A stretch of DNA of 64,000 nt from Phaseolus vulgaris (taxonomy: Eukaryota > Streptophyta > Magnoliopsida > Fabales > Fabaceae), in assembly GCF_000499845.2 (NCBI RefSeq), contig NC_023749.2, forward strand, positions 22,807,305 through 22,871,304. Direction: 5' to 3'. Under the pieces are notes generated by a model. That model was given only the letters and a program-made list of their open reading frames with translations, had not been told where the DNA came from and made no database searches. Positions 44,955 through 54,212 of the stretch are shown one piece after another (position 1 is the stretch's first letter; each line of letters opens with the position of its first letter). The translations under genes were made by a program, and so were the position numbers.

Positions 44955-45747
44955 TGATCCTGCCTGTTGACCGGAGCGCTGGAGAATGCCTCGTCAAAGG
45001 ATCGACGTGCGCGCCGCTTCTCACTTCCGTTCCTCCTCTGGATCTATCTCAAGAACCTGCAAAGAAACGACACGGCGCCGCTGCGGCCGATCGCACTCCG
45101 ACGCTCAAGTCAGTGACGGTATCACCAAATACTAAGAACTGGAACCGTGCAAACTCTCTCTCACAAACAGCTCTGTCACTCGCAAGCGTAAAGTGTATGA
45201 ACTGAACGCGCGTACCTTAGAAAATCTGTTAAGAACTCTTATATACCTGGTGGTTTTCTCTCTCCTGGCAGTTACAGACTTGGACACGTGGCTCGTATCC
45301 AACTGTACACGTGCCATCATCTGGAGGCTCCCTGACTTGGCGCTGCTTCTACTCTCATTTTGGCTAAGTTACCTATGCATGGTACTGCCCAGTGCATAGC
45401 TAACTCAGGAGTGCGATCCCTACTGAAACTGGCGAGTTAGGGTCTTCATACACCTTCCCTGTGGTCTCGCCGGCCGCCTTCATAATCTGCTTCTCCTTTA
45501 TCTTCGGCGATGTGCTTGTTCTGGCGATCTTCGACTGCTTGGTCGCCTGAGTCTGCGTCTGGCGACTTCATCCTCAACCTGGCGATCGCCTATTCTGGTA
45601 AGCTGGAGATCGGAACACGCCAACTTAACAATCGGCGACTACACGTGCCTCCCGACTTCCTTCCCAACTGCCAACCTGGCGCCTTGTCAACACGCCTACA
45701 CTGTAGCAGGGTGCCACGTCATCGCACCCGACCACCAGGGCGGTACA
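44955..45747 (-). mobile_element. 5' LTR of element B
   Basis: 793 bp, TGTACCGCCC ... GGCAGGATCA on the minus strand. TATATAAG (45245 downward) precedes GTACGC (45215) by 30 bp, marking the likely transcription start. U5 holds CACTGACTTGAGCGTCGGAG and a pyrimidine tract with TTTGCAGG. G-box-like ACACGTGGC and GTACACGTGC lie upstream of the TATA box. Confidence 0.92.
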
Positions 45748-46141
45748 ATGTGAGAGGGAAAAACTGAGACAAAGTTTTCTTGAACTTCTTTTTTTTACTT
45801 GGGTGACCTCATTAAAAAAACCCAGAGAGGGAAAAAGAGTGCCTTTCAACTGAAATAAAATTTTAAATTGGCTGCATTCCAGCTGCGTGGGATGGGGCCT
45901 CCTTCTAGAGTTTCTAGCTTGTATGAACCATTTCCCTTGGCTTCGGTTATTCTGAAGGGTCCGGTCCACTTGGAAGACAATTTGTTCTCCAACTCATAAG
46001 GATGAGCCTTCCTCATCACCAGGTCACCAACTTGGAATTGCCGCGGCTTCACCTTAGAGCTGTACTGATGCTCCACTCTTCTCTTTACGACTTCAACCTT
46101 TATCCTTGCCTCGTCTCTGGCCTCGTCTATTAGGTCTAGAA
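45748..46141 (-). pseudogene. Integrase C-terminus of Tat element O1
   Basis: The minus-strand frame from about 46139 to 45846 reads LLDLIDEARDEARIK, KPRQFQVGDLVMRKAHPYE, SSKWTGPFRITEAKGNGSY and ends NAANLKFYFS, nearly the same as A2 at 18778. It is the right-hand continuation of O1 beyond inserted element B. The post-pol conserved block is at 45799-45846. At 46141 it joins a truncated LTR of O2, so the rest of O1 pol, gag and the 5' LTR are lost or outside. Confidence 0.85.
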
Positions 46142-47136
46142 GTGGCTTGTCCTCGCGGGCTAGGGCACCTTCGTTTTGCTTCGTCTGTGAGTACCTGAAA
46201 AGAAGTGAACAAAGGGGCGCCCTCGCGGCCGTTTGCACTCCGACGATCAAGTCAGCTAGTGAGAAACATCAAAAACTGCACTGAATGACTGAAATTGTGT
46301 TGCCCTAATTGCCTTGTGCTCACAATGGGTGCGCAGCGGAAACAACTAGGGTTTGTGCTTTGTGTAACTATCAAAATTAGGTCAAAACTCGGATCCCTTT
46401 CAAGTGCTCCCAAGGTCCCTCTTTATACATCTCTCATCATTAAAGCGCATTGAAAGCGTATAAAAACATTCCTTGGAATATACGAATCTTAACTTACTTA
46501 ATGCGTACCTTGGCAAACTTACCCTGAAACCTTTAATGAGCACGTGGGCATTGCCACGTGCCCCTCTGACTTGATCGTTATTCTGTGCAGAGGGTCCCAC
46601 AGCGCCGCCGCCCAACTTAGGGTTTTTCCATCGTGTGAGCCCTCTTCTCTGCGAAGTGCTTCTGTCACGTGGGTTGACTTTTTGGGTGCCGACTCGTGCC
46701 CCCTAATCACTAGTCACTCGCCCTGGGGGAGTATCTACCTTTCTCTCGTATCATGCACGTGATTCTCCCCTGGTCATGGCCCTCTCATGGGTCGTATCTG
46801 TCCCAGGTTCTCCCAGCAGTGGCGTGGATACTTCACGAGTTAGGTTTATCCCCTTCTGGTACTAGAACCTATGGCCTTGAAGCCACCTTTCTCTTCTTCT
46901 TGCTATTGTTCTGAACTGTCGAGGCCCGATGTCTTTCTTGGGCGATGCCCCTCTCAGGCGACGTCCTTGCTTGGGCGATGTCTTTGCTTAGGCAACGTCT
47001 TTCTCTTGGCGATGTTTCTTCTTGGGCGATGCCTCGAGCGGTCGACCTGTTGACTTTTCTTCCCTGGGTCCCTTGAGGGATCCCACCACGTGTTTAATCT
47101 TGACTTCTGGTCAACGCCCGGGGACGGGATGGTACA
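46142..47136 (-). mobile_element. 3' LTR of Tat element O2, truncated
   Basis: On the minus strand it begins TGTACCATCCCGTCCCCGGG at 47136. About 40 bp are missing at the other end compared with the Q LTR, with the break at GAGGACAAGCCACT. U3 has GGGCGATGCC/GGCGACGTCC units every 16-18 bp (46930-47035). The U5 block GACTTGATCGTCGGAGTGCA is at about 46230-46250. CAAGCCCCCCAGTC adjoins at 47137. Confidence 0.75.
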
Positions 47137-47588
47137 CAAGCCCCCCAGTCTTGAGTTGACACTTGTTTCAGCGAAAAGACTAAGGCCTCGCCTCTGTTGC
47201 CCTCGCGGGGTTTTGATGACGTGTCACTCCCTGACCGGTTGACGTGGCATTTTCTGCGCCGCCGGCGCGGCGTACCCTCAAGGATTCTGACGATGTGATA
47301 TTCTCTGAGCGAGAAAGGTGACACTTCAGTTCGCACCTTAATCTCGTGACACGTGGCCCAATCGTAAGGCGCTTTAACGTTCTTTAGTGCTTCAACTGTA
47401 ACGCTTGAATCTTTGAAAACCCCGTATCTTAACTCACTGACTTTACTTCTTTCGCATCTTTCTTGCACTATTCATCTTCTTCTCAAGAACTCCCCCTACG
47501 TTCTTTCTTTGCCAACCCTTTCCTCCTACTCTGCTGCTGAACCCTTCTTCTTTGGTCTTTAGCTTCTTCATAGATAGCACGTACTAAA
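47137..47588 (+). promoter_or_regulatory. Upstream region of the O2 antisense gene
   Basis: A G-box CACGTG is at 47350-47355 in GACACGTGGCCCAATCG. No 5'UTR intron donor is visible, although TTGGTCTTTAG near 47562 could be a relic acceptor. Confidence 0.45.
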
Positions 47589-48537
47589 ATGTCTGTCAAT
47601 CCTCCTTTCCCCAGAGTCAACCATAAAGATCTTTACGCGTGGGCTTCGCGCGACCTCCTTGACGAGTGCTCGAGTCTACTCTCCGCCAGGGCCTGGAGGG
47701 AACACGTGGGGGACCCGAGCACCTATGACCACCGTGCCTTCGCGAAGAGGCACGATGACAATATCGCTGTGCTTCCTTGCCCCCTAGGAGAGCCGGTGTG
47801 TAGGGACGAACGGGCCAACAATGGGGTCCCCTTCTTCTACTTTTATCAGGTGGTCTTTAAGAGCGTTGGCGTGCGCCTACCTTTCTCCAGGTTCGAGAGG
47901 GAACTATTGACGGAGCTCAATGCTGCCCCAGCTCAGCTGTACCCTAATAGCTGGGCTTTCGTCAAAGCCTTCGACATACTATTTGGTTTCCTGGGACGCG
48001 CACCTTCCGTGGATATCTTTCTTCACTTCTTTGAGGTGAAAAGGCAAAGGAACAATCTTTGGGTGACCCTCAGCAATGTTCCCGGCAGGGTTCTCCTAAA
48101 CCCCTTTCAGCACTCCTTCACAGGGTGGAAGGGCAAGTTCTTTAAGATTTGTTGTTCCGACCTCGTGCCCTCTGCCCTTGACGGCTTTCCACTGTACTGG
48201 GTGAAGGAGACGAGAGCCCTGAAGTCCAGACCTCTCAAAAGGTTGCCTTCGAACGACCAGGAAGTTTGTCAGATTTTGGCTGGCGCGGGGGTTTTGACTC
48301 GGCCGCCTTGATAAGTCTGGAGTACAATGCTGAGGCCTTGGAGAAATACATATGTATGGGAGATTCTTGCACGATTTATCTTGTGGTGCCTTAGTTCGTG
48401 CCCGTTTTTCACCATGCTCGTCTCTCTTTGGTGCAGGTTCGAAGATAAGCCGACAATAAAGGTCACTGCTGGCCCAGGCGTTGAGGTCTAAAGATGGGGC
48501 TTCATCATCGTCCCGCTTAGACTCTGGAGGCCACTGA
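47589..48537 (+). pseudogene. O2 antisense gene, short alpha type, broken
   Basis: It starts MSVNPPFPRVNHKDLY and has FSRFERELLTELNAAPAQLY, NSWAFVKAFDILFGFLGR, DIFLHFFEVKRQRNN and ALDGFPLYWVKE, closest to A2. A one-base loss near 48287 ends the frame at 48311 just before the intron (48354-48436, TATGTATG ... GGTGCAG). The short exon 2 has a TAA soon after SKISRQ, then LLAQALRSKDGASSSSRL and ends at the same place as A2. Not expected to work. Confidence 0.7.
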
Positions 48538-49232
48538 AGGGTGGCCTGATTTCTTTTTTCATACGAGCATTGGGCGCGTACATGATTGCCCCTTGTAGTT
48601 ATCATGGACTTTTATCTGTAACCGTAACTCTTGCTATACACTTTGGTTTATGTTTAAGTGCTGCCCATTTTGTTTTTAAATGCTTGCGTCGGTCTCTGCT
48701 TTCCTCGTTATTTTATGCGCGTTACCTTTGATATTTCCCCCCCATCGTGTTTGATCTTAACTCTTTAGGTAGCACGTGTTCTCCTTCCTTGCACTTTGCT
48801 CTTTCTTTTTGGGTCATGGTGTGCCCTCCCTTACTTCTGCACTCATAGCCTTGCTTGGCCTTCATGCCTTCGAGGGGTGTTTACGCGTTCGAACTTCCTC
48901 GCCCAAACTTTTAATAGTTTGAATTCTGGGTTTTCTGAGGAAAACGACGATTTGTTTTCCGCGGCGATGTTAGATCACCCGATTTCTTATCTTGGCGGCG
49001 ATGCACCTTGGCGATGCCCGCTTGCGTGTGTCGGTGGACGCCACCTCCACAAATGGCGATTATGTGCGTTTCTCGTCCGTGTCGCCACACTTGACGACCC
49101 GACCGGTATGTGGGCTGTGATTCGTCCAACGTGGAGATTAAATCAATACTTCGGCGATCTAAGTGCCTTTGCACGCTAATGCCCACGCCAGTTACTGATT
49201 TGACACTTCACCAACCTCCCCCCGTTAATTGA
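48538..49232. other. Spacer between the O2 antisense gene and the next antisense fragment
   Basis: Non-coding, with GGCGATG-type units at about 48990-49050. No LTR end is evident between the two antisense genes, so a deletion or recombination probably removed it. Confidence 0.35.
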
Positions 49233-49682
49233 CACGTGGACACATCAACAACCATCGTTTCATGTCGCTTGCGCTCCTTGTAACGTTCGAAACTCTAAAA
49301 ATTCTTGCGCCACTTCACTGTTCCATTATCTTCTTCTTCGTTTCCAAACTTTCGAAACGCTCTAGCAAATGCTTCGACTCCCCCAATCACCATTCCTCTG
49401 CACGCTCCTTCGATCATCAAAAGGTAACCTTTTTATCATTTTCACTGGTACTTATCGCATTAAATTCGGTTCGCATCATCCATTAACTGCTTGGAGCATA
49501 CGTTGTGAGCTGCTTGTTCTCTGTTTTGCTTTTTTCTGCTTTTTGGGTTTTCCTCTTCCCTTCTGTGAGCCCCCTTCGTTCATGCTGTTTTCCTTTTCCG
49601 TCTTTCAGTCGAGTCATTCTGTTTATCAACCCTTCGCTTTTCCCCCTTTCATTTTCTTTTCGACTTCTTTGCAGTTTTCCCG
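49233..49682 (+). promoter_or_regulatory. Upstream region and 5'UTR intron of a beta-type antisense gene
   Basis: G-box CACGTG at 49233-49238. The 5'UTR intron is 49424-49674 (TCAAAAG/GTAACC ... CTTCTTTGCAG), and the ATG follows 8 bp later. It is closely related to 34534-34986 of element B. Confidence 0.55.
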
Positions 49683-50578
49683 ATGGCTCGTATAGGGGCC
49701 ACACCAAAACTCCCTGCCCCCTCTCGAAACCCTCCTCCAAAGTCACGCAAACAACCTCCACCAGGAAACCCATCTACACCTCGTAACCTACCTAGGGACC
49801 CGACCGTCCCTTCAAACCGGGCACAGAGACCTGCGCTCTCTCGACTCGATCAACTGCAACCAACCCCTCCATAAACCAGCACCGCCACACGCCCTGCTCC
49901 TGACTACAAACTGTTGTATCCATGGGCTCCTCCAGCCTTGCTGAACGAGACTTCCTCGATCAACACTGAGGCCGATGTTCTCCGTTTGAGAGATAAGACC
50001 CATCTTACCTTTCATAAGGAGCATGATGACAAGGTGGCCATCCGTCCTTGTCTTCCTGGGGAACCTGTCTGTACTGATAATGACGGCAACATCGGCCACC
50101 CCTCCTGCTTCATCTATGCAACCGTGTTTAAGAAGGTTAAGCTCAGGTTCCCTTTTACTCACTTTGAGAGGGAGCTCCTGACCGAGCTTGATATTGCCCC
50201 TGCTCAGCTGCATCCCAACGGCTGGGCGTTTGTCAGGGCATTCCAAATTATCTGCGCGCACTTAGGCCACCCAGCCTCCGTAGATGTATTCCTGTTTCTG
50301 TTCGAGGCCAAAAACCTGGGGGATCGCCTGTGGGTGAGTTTTAATGGGATTGCTGGGAGATCCATCCTTTCAATCTTCCAGCAATCTTACAAGGACTGGA
50401 AAGGCAGGTTTGTCCTTGTTTGCTGCAATGATCAAGATCCTACCCTCCTTGATGGGTTCCCCTTGTACTGGGTTAACAAGGGAAACAAAGACTCCAAAGA
50501 CAATTTCCGGAAGGCCAGGAGTCCAGAGAAGATGGGGGGGCTCGACAAAGACCTGTGCAACTTCTAGAAAGAAGTTGT
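49683..50578 (+). pseudogene. Beta-type antisense gene, 5' part only
   Basis: It opens MARIGATPKLPAPSRNPPPK and, in the same frame after a TAA at 49872-49874, continues with LYPWAPPALLNETSS, RFPFTHFERELLTELDIAPA, HPNGWAFVRAFQIICAHLG, DVFLFLFEAKNLGDR and GFPLYWVNKGNK. A TAG at 50565-50567 stands where the B copy has Trp. The gene is cut at 50578 by the LTR of P1 before the conserved intron. It must come from another minus-strand Tat element. Confidence 0.75.
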
Positions 50579-51784
50579 TGTACCGTCCCATACCTGGGCG
50601 TTGACGAAGTCAAGGTCAAAGTTAGCGTCGAGGTCAAAGTCAACGTAAGGCGTCGCCCAGGTGGGGGTGACGCCAAGCGCAGGCGTCGCCAAGAGGAAGC
50701 GTCGCCAAGAGGAAGCATCGCCAAGATAAGGTGTCGCCTAGCAAGCGTCGCCAAGATAAGGCGTCGCCTAGCAAGGTGTCGCCAAGGTGGAATGACACAA
50801 AAGCAAGGTGACCACAGCGCTGCTCCCCGACACCCCTGGGTAGGAAAGTCCATGGAGGGTGCGACGCCGTGGGAAGGCCTCAGACTCCTGATAACCAGGG
50901 AATAGTGATAAAGAGAAGAGAAAGGTGGCTTCAAGGCCACAGAAATAGCGCCAGTATAGAGCAACCTGACTCGTGAAGTGCCCCTGCCATCCAGAAACGC
51001 CCTTGGGATAGATACGACCCAGGAGAGAGGTCATGGCCGGGGGCAGCCGGGCACAGGGCACGAGAGGAAGGTAGATACGCTCTCACAGTGAGTGACTAGA
51101 GGCTTGGGGGCATGAGTTGGCACCCAAAAAGTCACCTCTTGCGCAGTTGCACTCCCAGGTAGGGGGGCTCACGCGAGGAAACACCCTCAGATAGGGTAAC
51201 GGTGCTGTGAGGTCCTCCACGTGTACAGCAGCCAAGTCAGAATGGAAACGCCACGTTGTCAGGTACAAGGTAATTAAGGTTATTTAATACAGTTTTCCGT
51301 TTAGAGCGTTTAAGGTACTATAAATGCTCCCGAGCGTTTCGAACGTCTTAAATGCGCTGAGCGTTTTTATAATTAAATGCGCTTCAAGGCGCTTTGAATG
51401 CGTGAAGAGCTTAAATAGCGCTTTGAATGTTGGGAACGGGGTTCGAACTTTTGGCTAATTTTCCAGAAACACTCTAGTTGCTTGCTCGAGCCTCGATGTT
51501 TTGCACAAGGGACTAGGGAAGAATTTTGTCCAGAACGAGAAAATACACACTAGACACAATTCTCCTTTTTACAACCTTCAGAGTGCCATACGCGGTGCTC
51601 CGATACGGAGGTGCATAGTTTTTGGTGTTTCTTGCTGGCTGACTTGAGCGTCAGAGTACAAACGGCCGCTAGGGCGCCCTTTTTGTCCGTCTTTGCAGGT
51701 TTCCACAGATTGCCGGAGGGAAGGTGTCCCTAGCTGACGGGCAAGGTTGCACACAAAGACGTCCCAGGTCAACCGGACGGGACA
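50579..51784 (+). mobile_element. 5' LTR of plus-strand Tat element P1 (1206 bp)
   Basis: Begins TGTACCGTCCCATACC and ends CCGGACGGGACA, followed by a primer site. Same family as the A1 and O1 LTRs. U3 has GGCGTCGCCAAGAGGAA-type units every 15-16 bp at about 50640-50790. The U5 block is GACTTGAGCGTCAGAGTAC at 51641-51659. Confidence 0.8.
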
Positions 51785-51786
51785 TT

Positions 51787-51805
51787 TGGCGCCCACCGTG
51801 GGGCC
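51787..51805 (+). other. Primer binding site of P1, tRNA-Lys type
   Basis: TGGCGCCCACCGTGGGGCC, two bases after the LTR end; the best match in the window to the complement of tRNA-Lys(CUU) as remembered. Confidence 0.8.
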
Positions 51806-51891
51806 GATATAAAACATCAGTCCCATCACAAATTTGAGGAGATTTTTCGAGTTACAGTAATGTTGGAAGAGGTTTGAGAAAACAGTGAAGA

Positions 51892-52257
51892 ATGGCCACC
51901 ACGAGACGAGGTAATGCACGTGCTACAGGCGAGGAGATGTCGATGCAGCGAGTCATCGAGATAATGCGACGGCTGCAAGACGATATGGCAGAATCGAAGT
52001 TGGAACATGAGCGCATGCAGGCGGATCTCGAAGCCTCGCATGCGAGGAACGAAGAGCTCCGTCGGGTGAATGAAGAGCTGCGCCAAGGTTTGAGGAACAA
52101 CCCGGGGCAACGTGAACCAGATGAGATGGAACGTCTCACCCCGCCGAGGGAGTTCACCACTCCCTTCTCGCAAGAAATCTTAGACGCAGCGATCCCCAAC
52201 ACGTTCGCGGGGCCTAAGGCAATTTTCACCAGAGTGGAGGATCCTGAGGTGTGTTGA
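51892..52257 (+). pseudogene. P1 gag, N-terminal part only
   Basis: It starts MATTRRGNARATGEEMSMQR, has a Glu/Arg-rich helix with LEASHARNEELRRVNEELRQ, and then reaches the gag core (GPKAIFTRVEDPE), parallel to AVFTGVEDPE in B and C. At about 52250 the sequence changes abruptly to an unrelated AT-rich LTR-like piece and the frame ends. The rest of P1 is absent. Confidence 0.75.
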
Positions 52258-53006
52258 AGCTGGAGGAAGCTTCTTCCCTACCAAGGCTTGATGTGTGTTT
52301 GATGAAGAAAATGGCTTGAGTGCTTTGAAGATTGTAATAGGTTTTTAGATTCATTTGTAATTAGGCTTGTAAGTGTGTATGATTGCCTTTTGCTGTGTAA
52401 CCTATCCTAGATGCCTAACCAAGTCTAGATCAAGCACATGATGTGGTTAAATGGTTTTTGAAAAGCTTTTTAAAATGTTTTTAACAGTTTTAAAACAGTA
52501 CACAAATAAATCTGTTTTATGGAGAAAGAATCTGTTTATTTCTTCTCTGTTAAAAGGCTTTTCTAAATTTCTGTTAAGGCACCAAGGGAAAGCTCAGTTC
52601 GTTATTTCAGTTAAGCTGAGCTGGCCTGTGTGTTATACTTTAATCTGTTTTACTGTGAAAGAACAGGTTTATTCTTTGGTGTGCTGAAAGGTTTTTCACA
52701 AGTTAGTTAGAGCACCAAAGGTACCACTCAGACAGTTATTTCTGTTAAGCTGAGTTGGCAGTTTTCACAAAATAAATCTGTTAAGTTCAAAAATGAATCT
52801 GTTGTTTTCTTAACTACTTTTCAACTGTTTTTTGAAAAGAGGTTAGAAACTATTTTCTATATAAAGAAAAGTCTCTCTCACATGAATTAGTGCTGAGGAA
52901 TTACGCTTTTGACAGAGATCAAACAATTTCCATGTGAGAAGAAGGATTGAAAGAGTTTTTGAAAGGTTTTCCAAAGAGATTTTCAAGTGTGCTTGTTCTA
53001 GGAAAC
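52253..53006 (+). mobile_element. Copia-like LTR fragment, cut by element C
   Basis: It begins TGTTGAAGCTGGAGGAAGC and is AT-rich, with a TATA box (CTATATAAAG at about 52858). It contains two diverged copies of a ~135-bp unit (about 52500-52630 and 52640-52760; each has AATCTGTTT ... GTTAAGCTGAG). The look recalls legume SIRE/Maximus-type copia LTRs, but I cannot confirm this. The LTR of element C starts at 53007. Confidence 0.45.
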
Positions 53007-53803
53007 TGTACCGCCCTGGTAGTCGGAAGTGATGACATGGCATCCAGCTACAGTATAGGCGTGTTGACAAGGCGCAAGGTTGGCAGAAGGGAAGGAAGTC
53101 GGGGGGCTCGTGAAGTCGCCAGTTATTAAGTTGGCGTGTTCCGATCTCCAGCATACCAGAACCGGCGATCACCGGGTTAAAGATGAAGTCGCCAGATGTA
53201 AACTCAGGCGACCTAGTGATTGGAGATCGCCAGAGCAAGCACATCGCCAGAGATGAAGGTGGTGCAGATTATGAAGGCGGCCAGCGAGACCACAGGGAAG
53301 GTGTACGAAGGCACCCTAACTCGCCAGTTCCAGTAGAGATCGCGCTCTCAAGTTAGCTATGCACTGGGCAGTACCATGCATAAGTAACTTAGCAAAATGA
53401 GAGTAGAAGCAGCGCCCAAGTCAAGGAGGCTCCAGATGAAGGCACGTGTACGACTAGATGCGAGCCACGTGTCCAAGTCTATAACTGCCAGGAGGGAGAA
53501 AGTAACCAGGTATATAAGAGTTCTCAACGAACTTTCTGAGGTACGCGCATTCAGATTATACTCTTTACGCTTGCGAGTTATAGAGCTTACTGTGAGAGAG
53601 AATTTGCACGGTTCCTGTTCTCTTAGTATTTGGTGATTTGGTCACTGACTTGGGCGTTGGAGTGCGATCGGCCGCAGCGGCGCCGTTCTGTTCCTTTGCA
53701 GGTTCTTGAGGTGGATCTCGAAGAAGAACGGAGGTTTGAAGCGGTGCGCACGTCGATCCTTTGACGAGGCAGTTTCCAGCGTTCCGGTCAACAGGCAGGA
53801 TCA
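53007..53803 (+). mobile_element. 5' LTR of element C (797 bp)
   Basis: TGTACCGCCC ... GGCAGGATCA, the same family as the B LTRs. TATATAAG starts at 53511 and GTACGC at 53541, 30 bp on. The U5 block GACTTGGGCGTTGGAGTGCGA is at 53646-53666, and TTTGCAGG is near 53695. Confidence 0.9.
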
Positions 53804-53807
53804 TCAC

Positions 53808-53824
53808 GCGCCCACCGTGGGGCC
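53808..53824 (+). other. Primer binding site of C, tRNA-Lys type
   Basis: GCGCCCACCGTGGGGCC. Compared with P1, the first T is missing from its place and one G is changed to C, so priming may be weakened. Confidence 0.65.
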
Positions 53825-54212
53825 GTGTAAAACTTGCTCCCATCCACAGCGTGAGTTCTTGAAGGTTTTCGAAGTTTTCTGCGTGGTTGTGTGCTGGTGC
53901 AACCATCGTTCGCTGTTTGCTTGAAATTTGTTTGGTGAATTCGCGTTTTATACCGTTCGTTTGGGTTTTCGATCGGTAAAGGGAGGTTTTCCTGCTGTTT
54001 ACGCGTAATTTGTTCGGTGGAGTTGAGTTCTTTCGCTCGATTAATTATCCGTGGGAAGAGCAGTGGTTTCTGGTAGAGTTGCAGGTTTCTTTGGAGGTTG
54101 CAGTGTTCTTGAATTTTCTTGCGGAGTTTCGCACAGTTTTTTCCGATTGATCGCTAAATCGATCGTAGCTGAAGTAAGTGTTGTTCGCTGCATTCTGTGA
54201 TTCACTAAGTTC
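53825..54212 (+). other. Leader of element C
   Basis: Non-coding stretch between primer site and gag, homologous to the B leader at 44638-44933. No other feature is seen. Confidence 0.55.

Larger units (their letters stand above)
33590..45747 (-). mobile_element. Complete young Tat-lineage Ty3/gypsy element B (12.16 kb)
   Basis: Two 793-bp LTRs (33590-34382 and 44955-45747) bracket a tRNA-Lys-type primer site, gag-protease, pol with dual RNase H, a repeat-rich spacer, and an antisense gene. Flanking pentamers are GTGTG and ATGTG, a near-perfect target duplication. By eye the LTRs differ at only four positions (near 33713, 34166, 34174 and 34270 on the left), all transitions, which means a recent insertion. 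It landed in the spacer of O1. Defects: a 7-base loss between protease and RT, and one stop in the antisense gene. Confidence 0.92.

Noticed and set aside
53531..53545. A splice donor (GAG/GTACGC) inside the LTR
   Set aside because: The site lies 30 bp from the TATA box in all copies, which fits a transcription start better than a donor.
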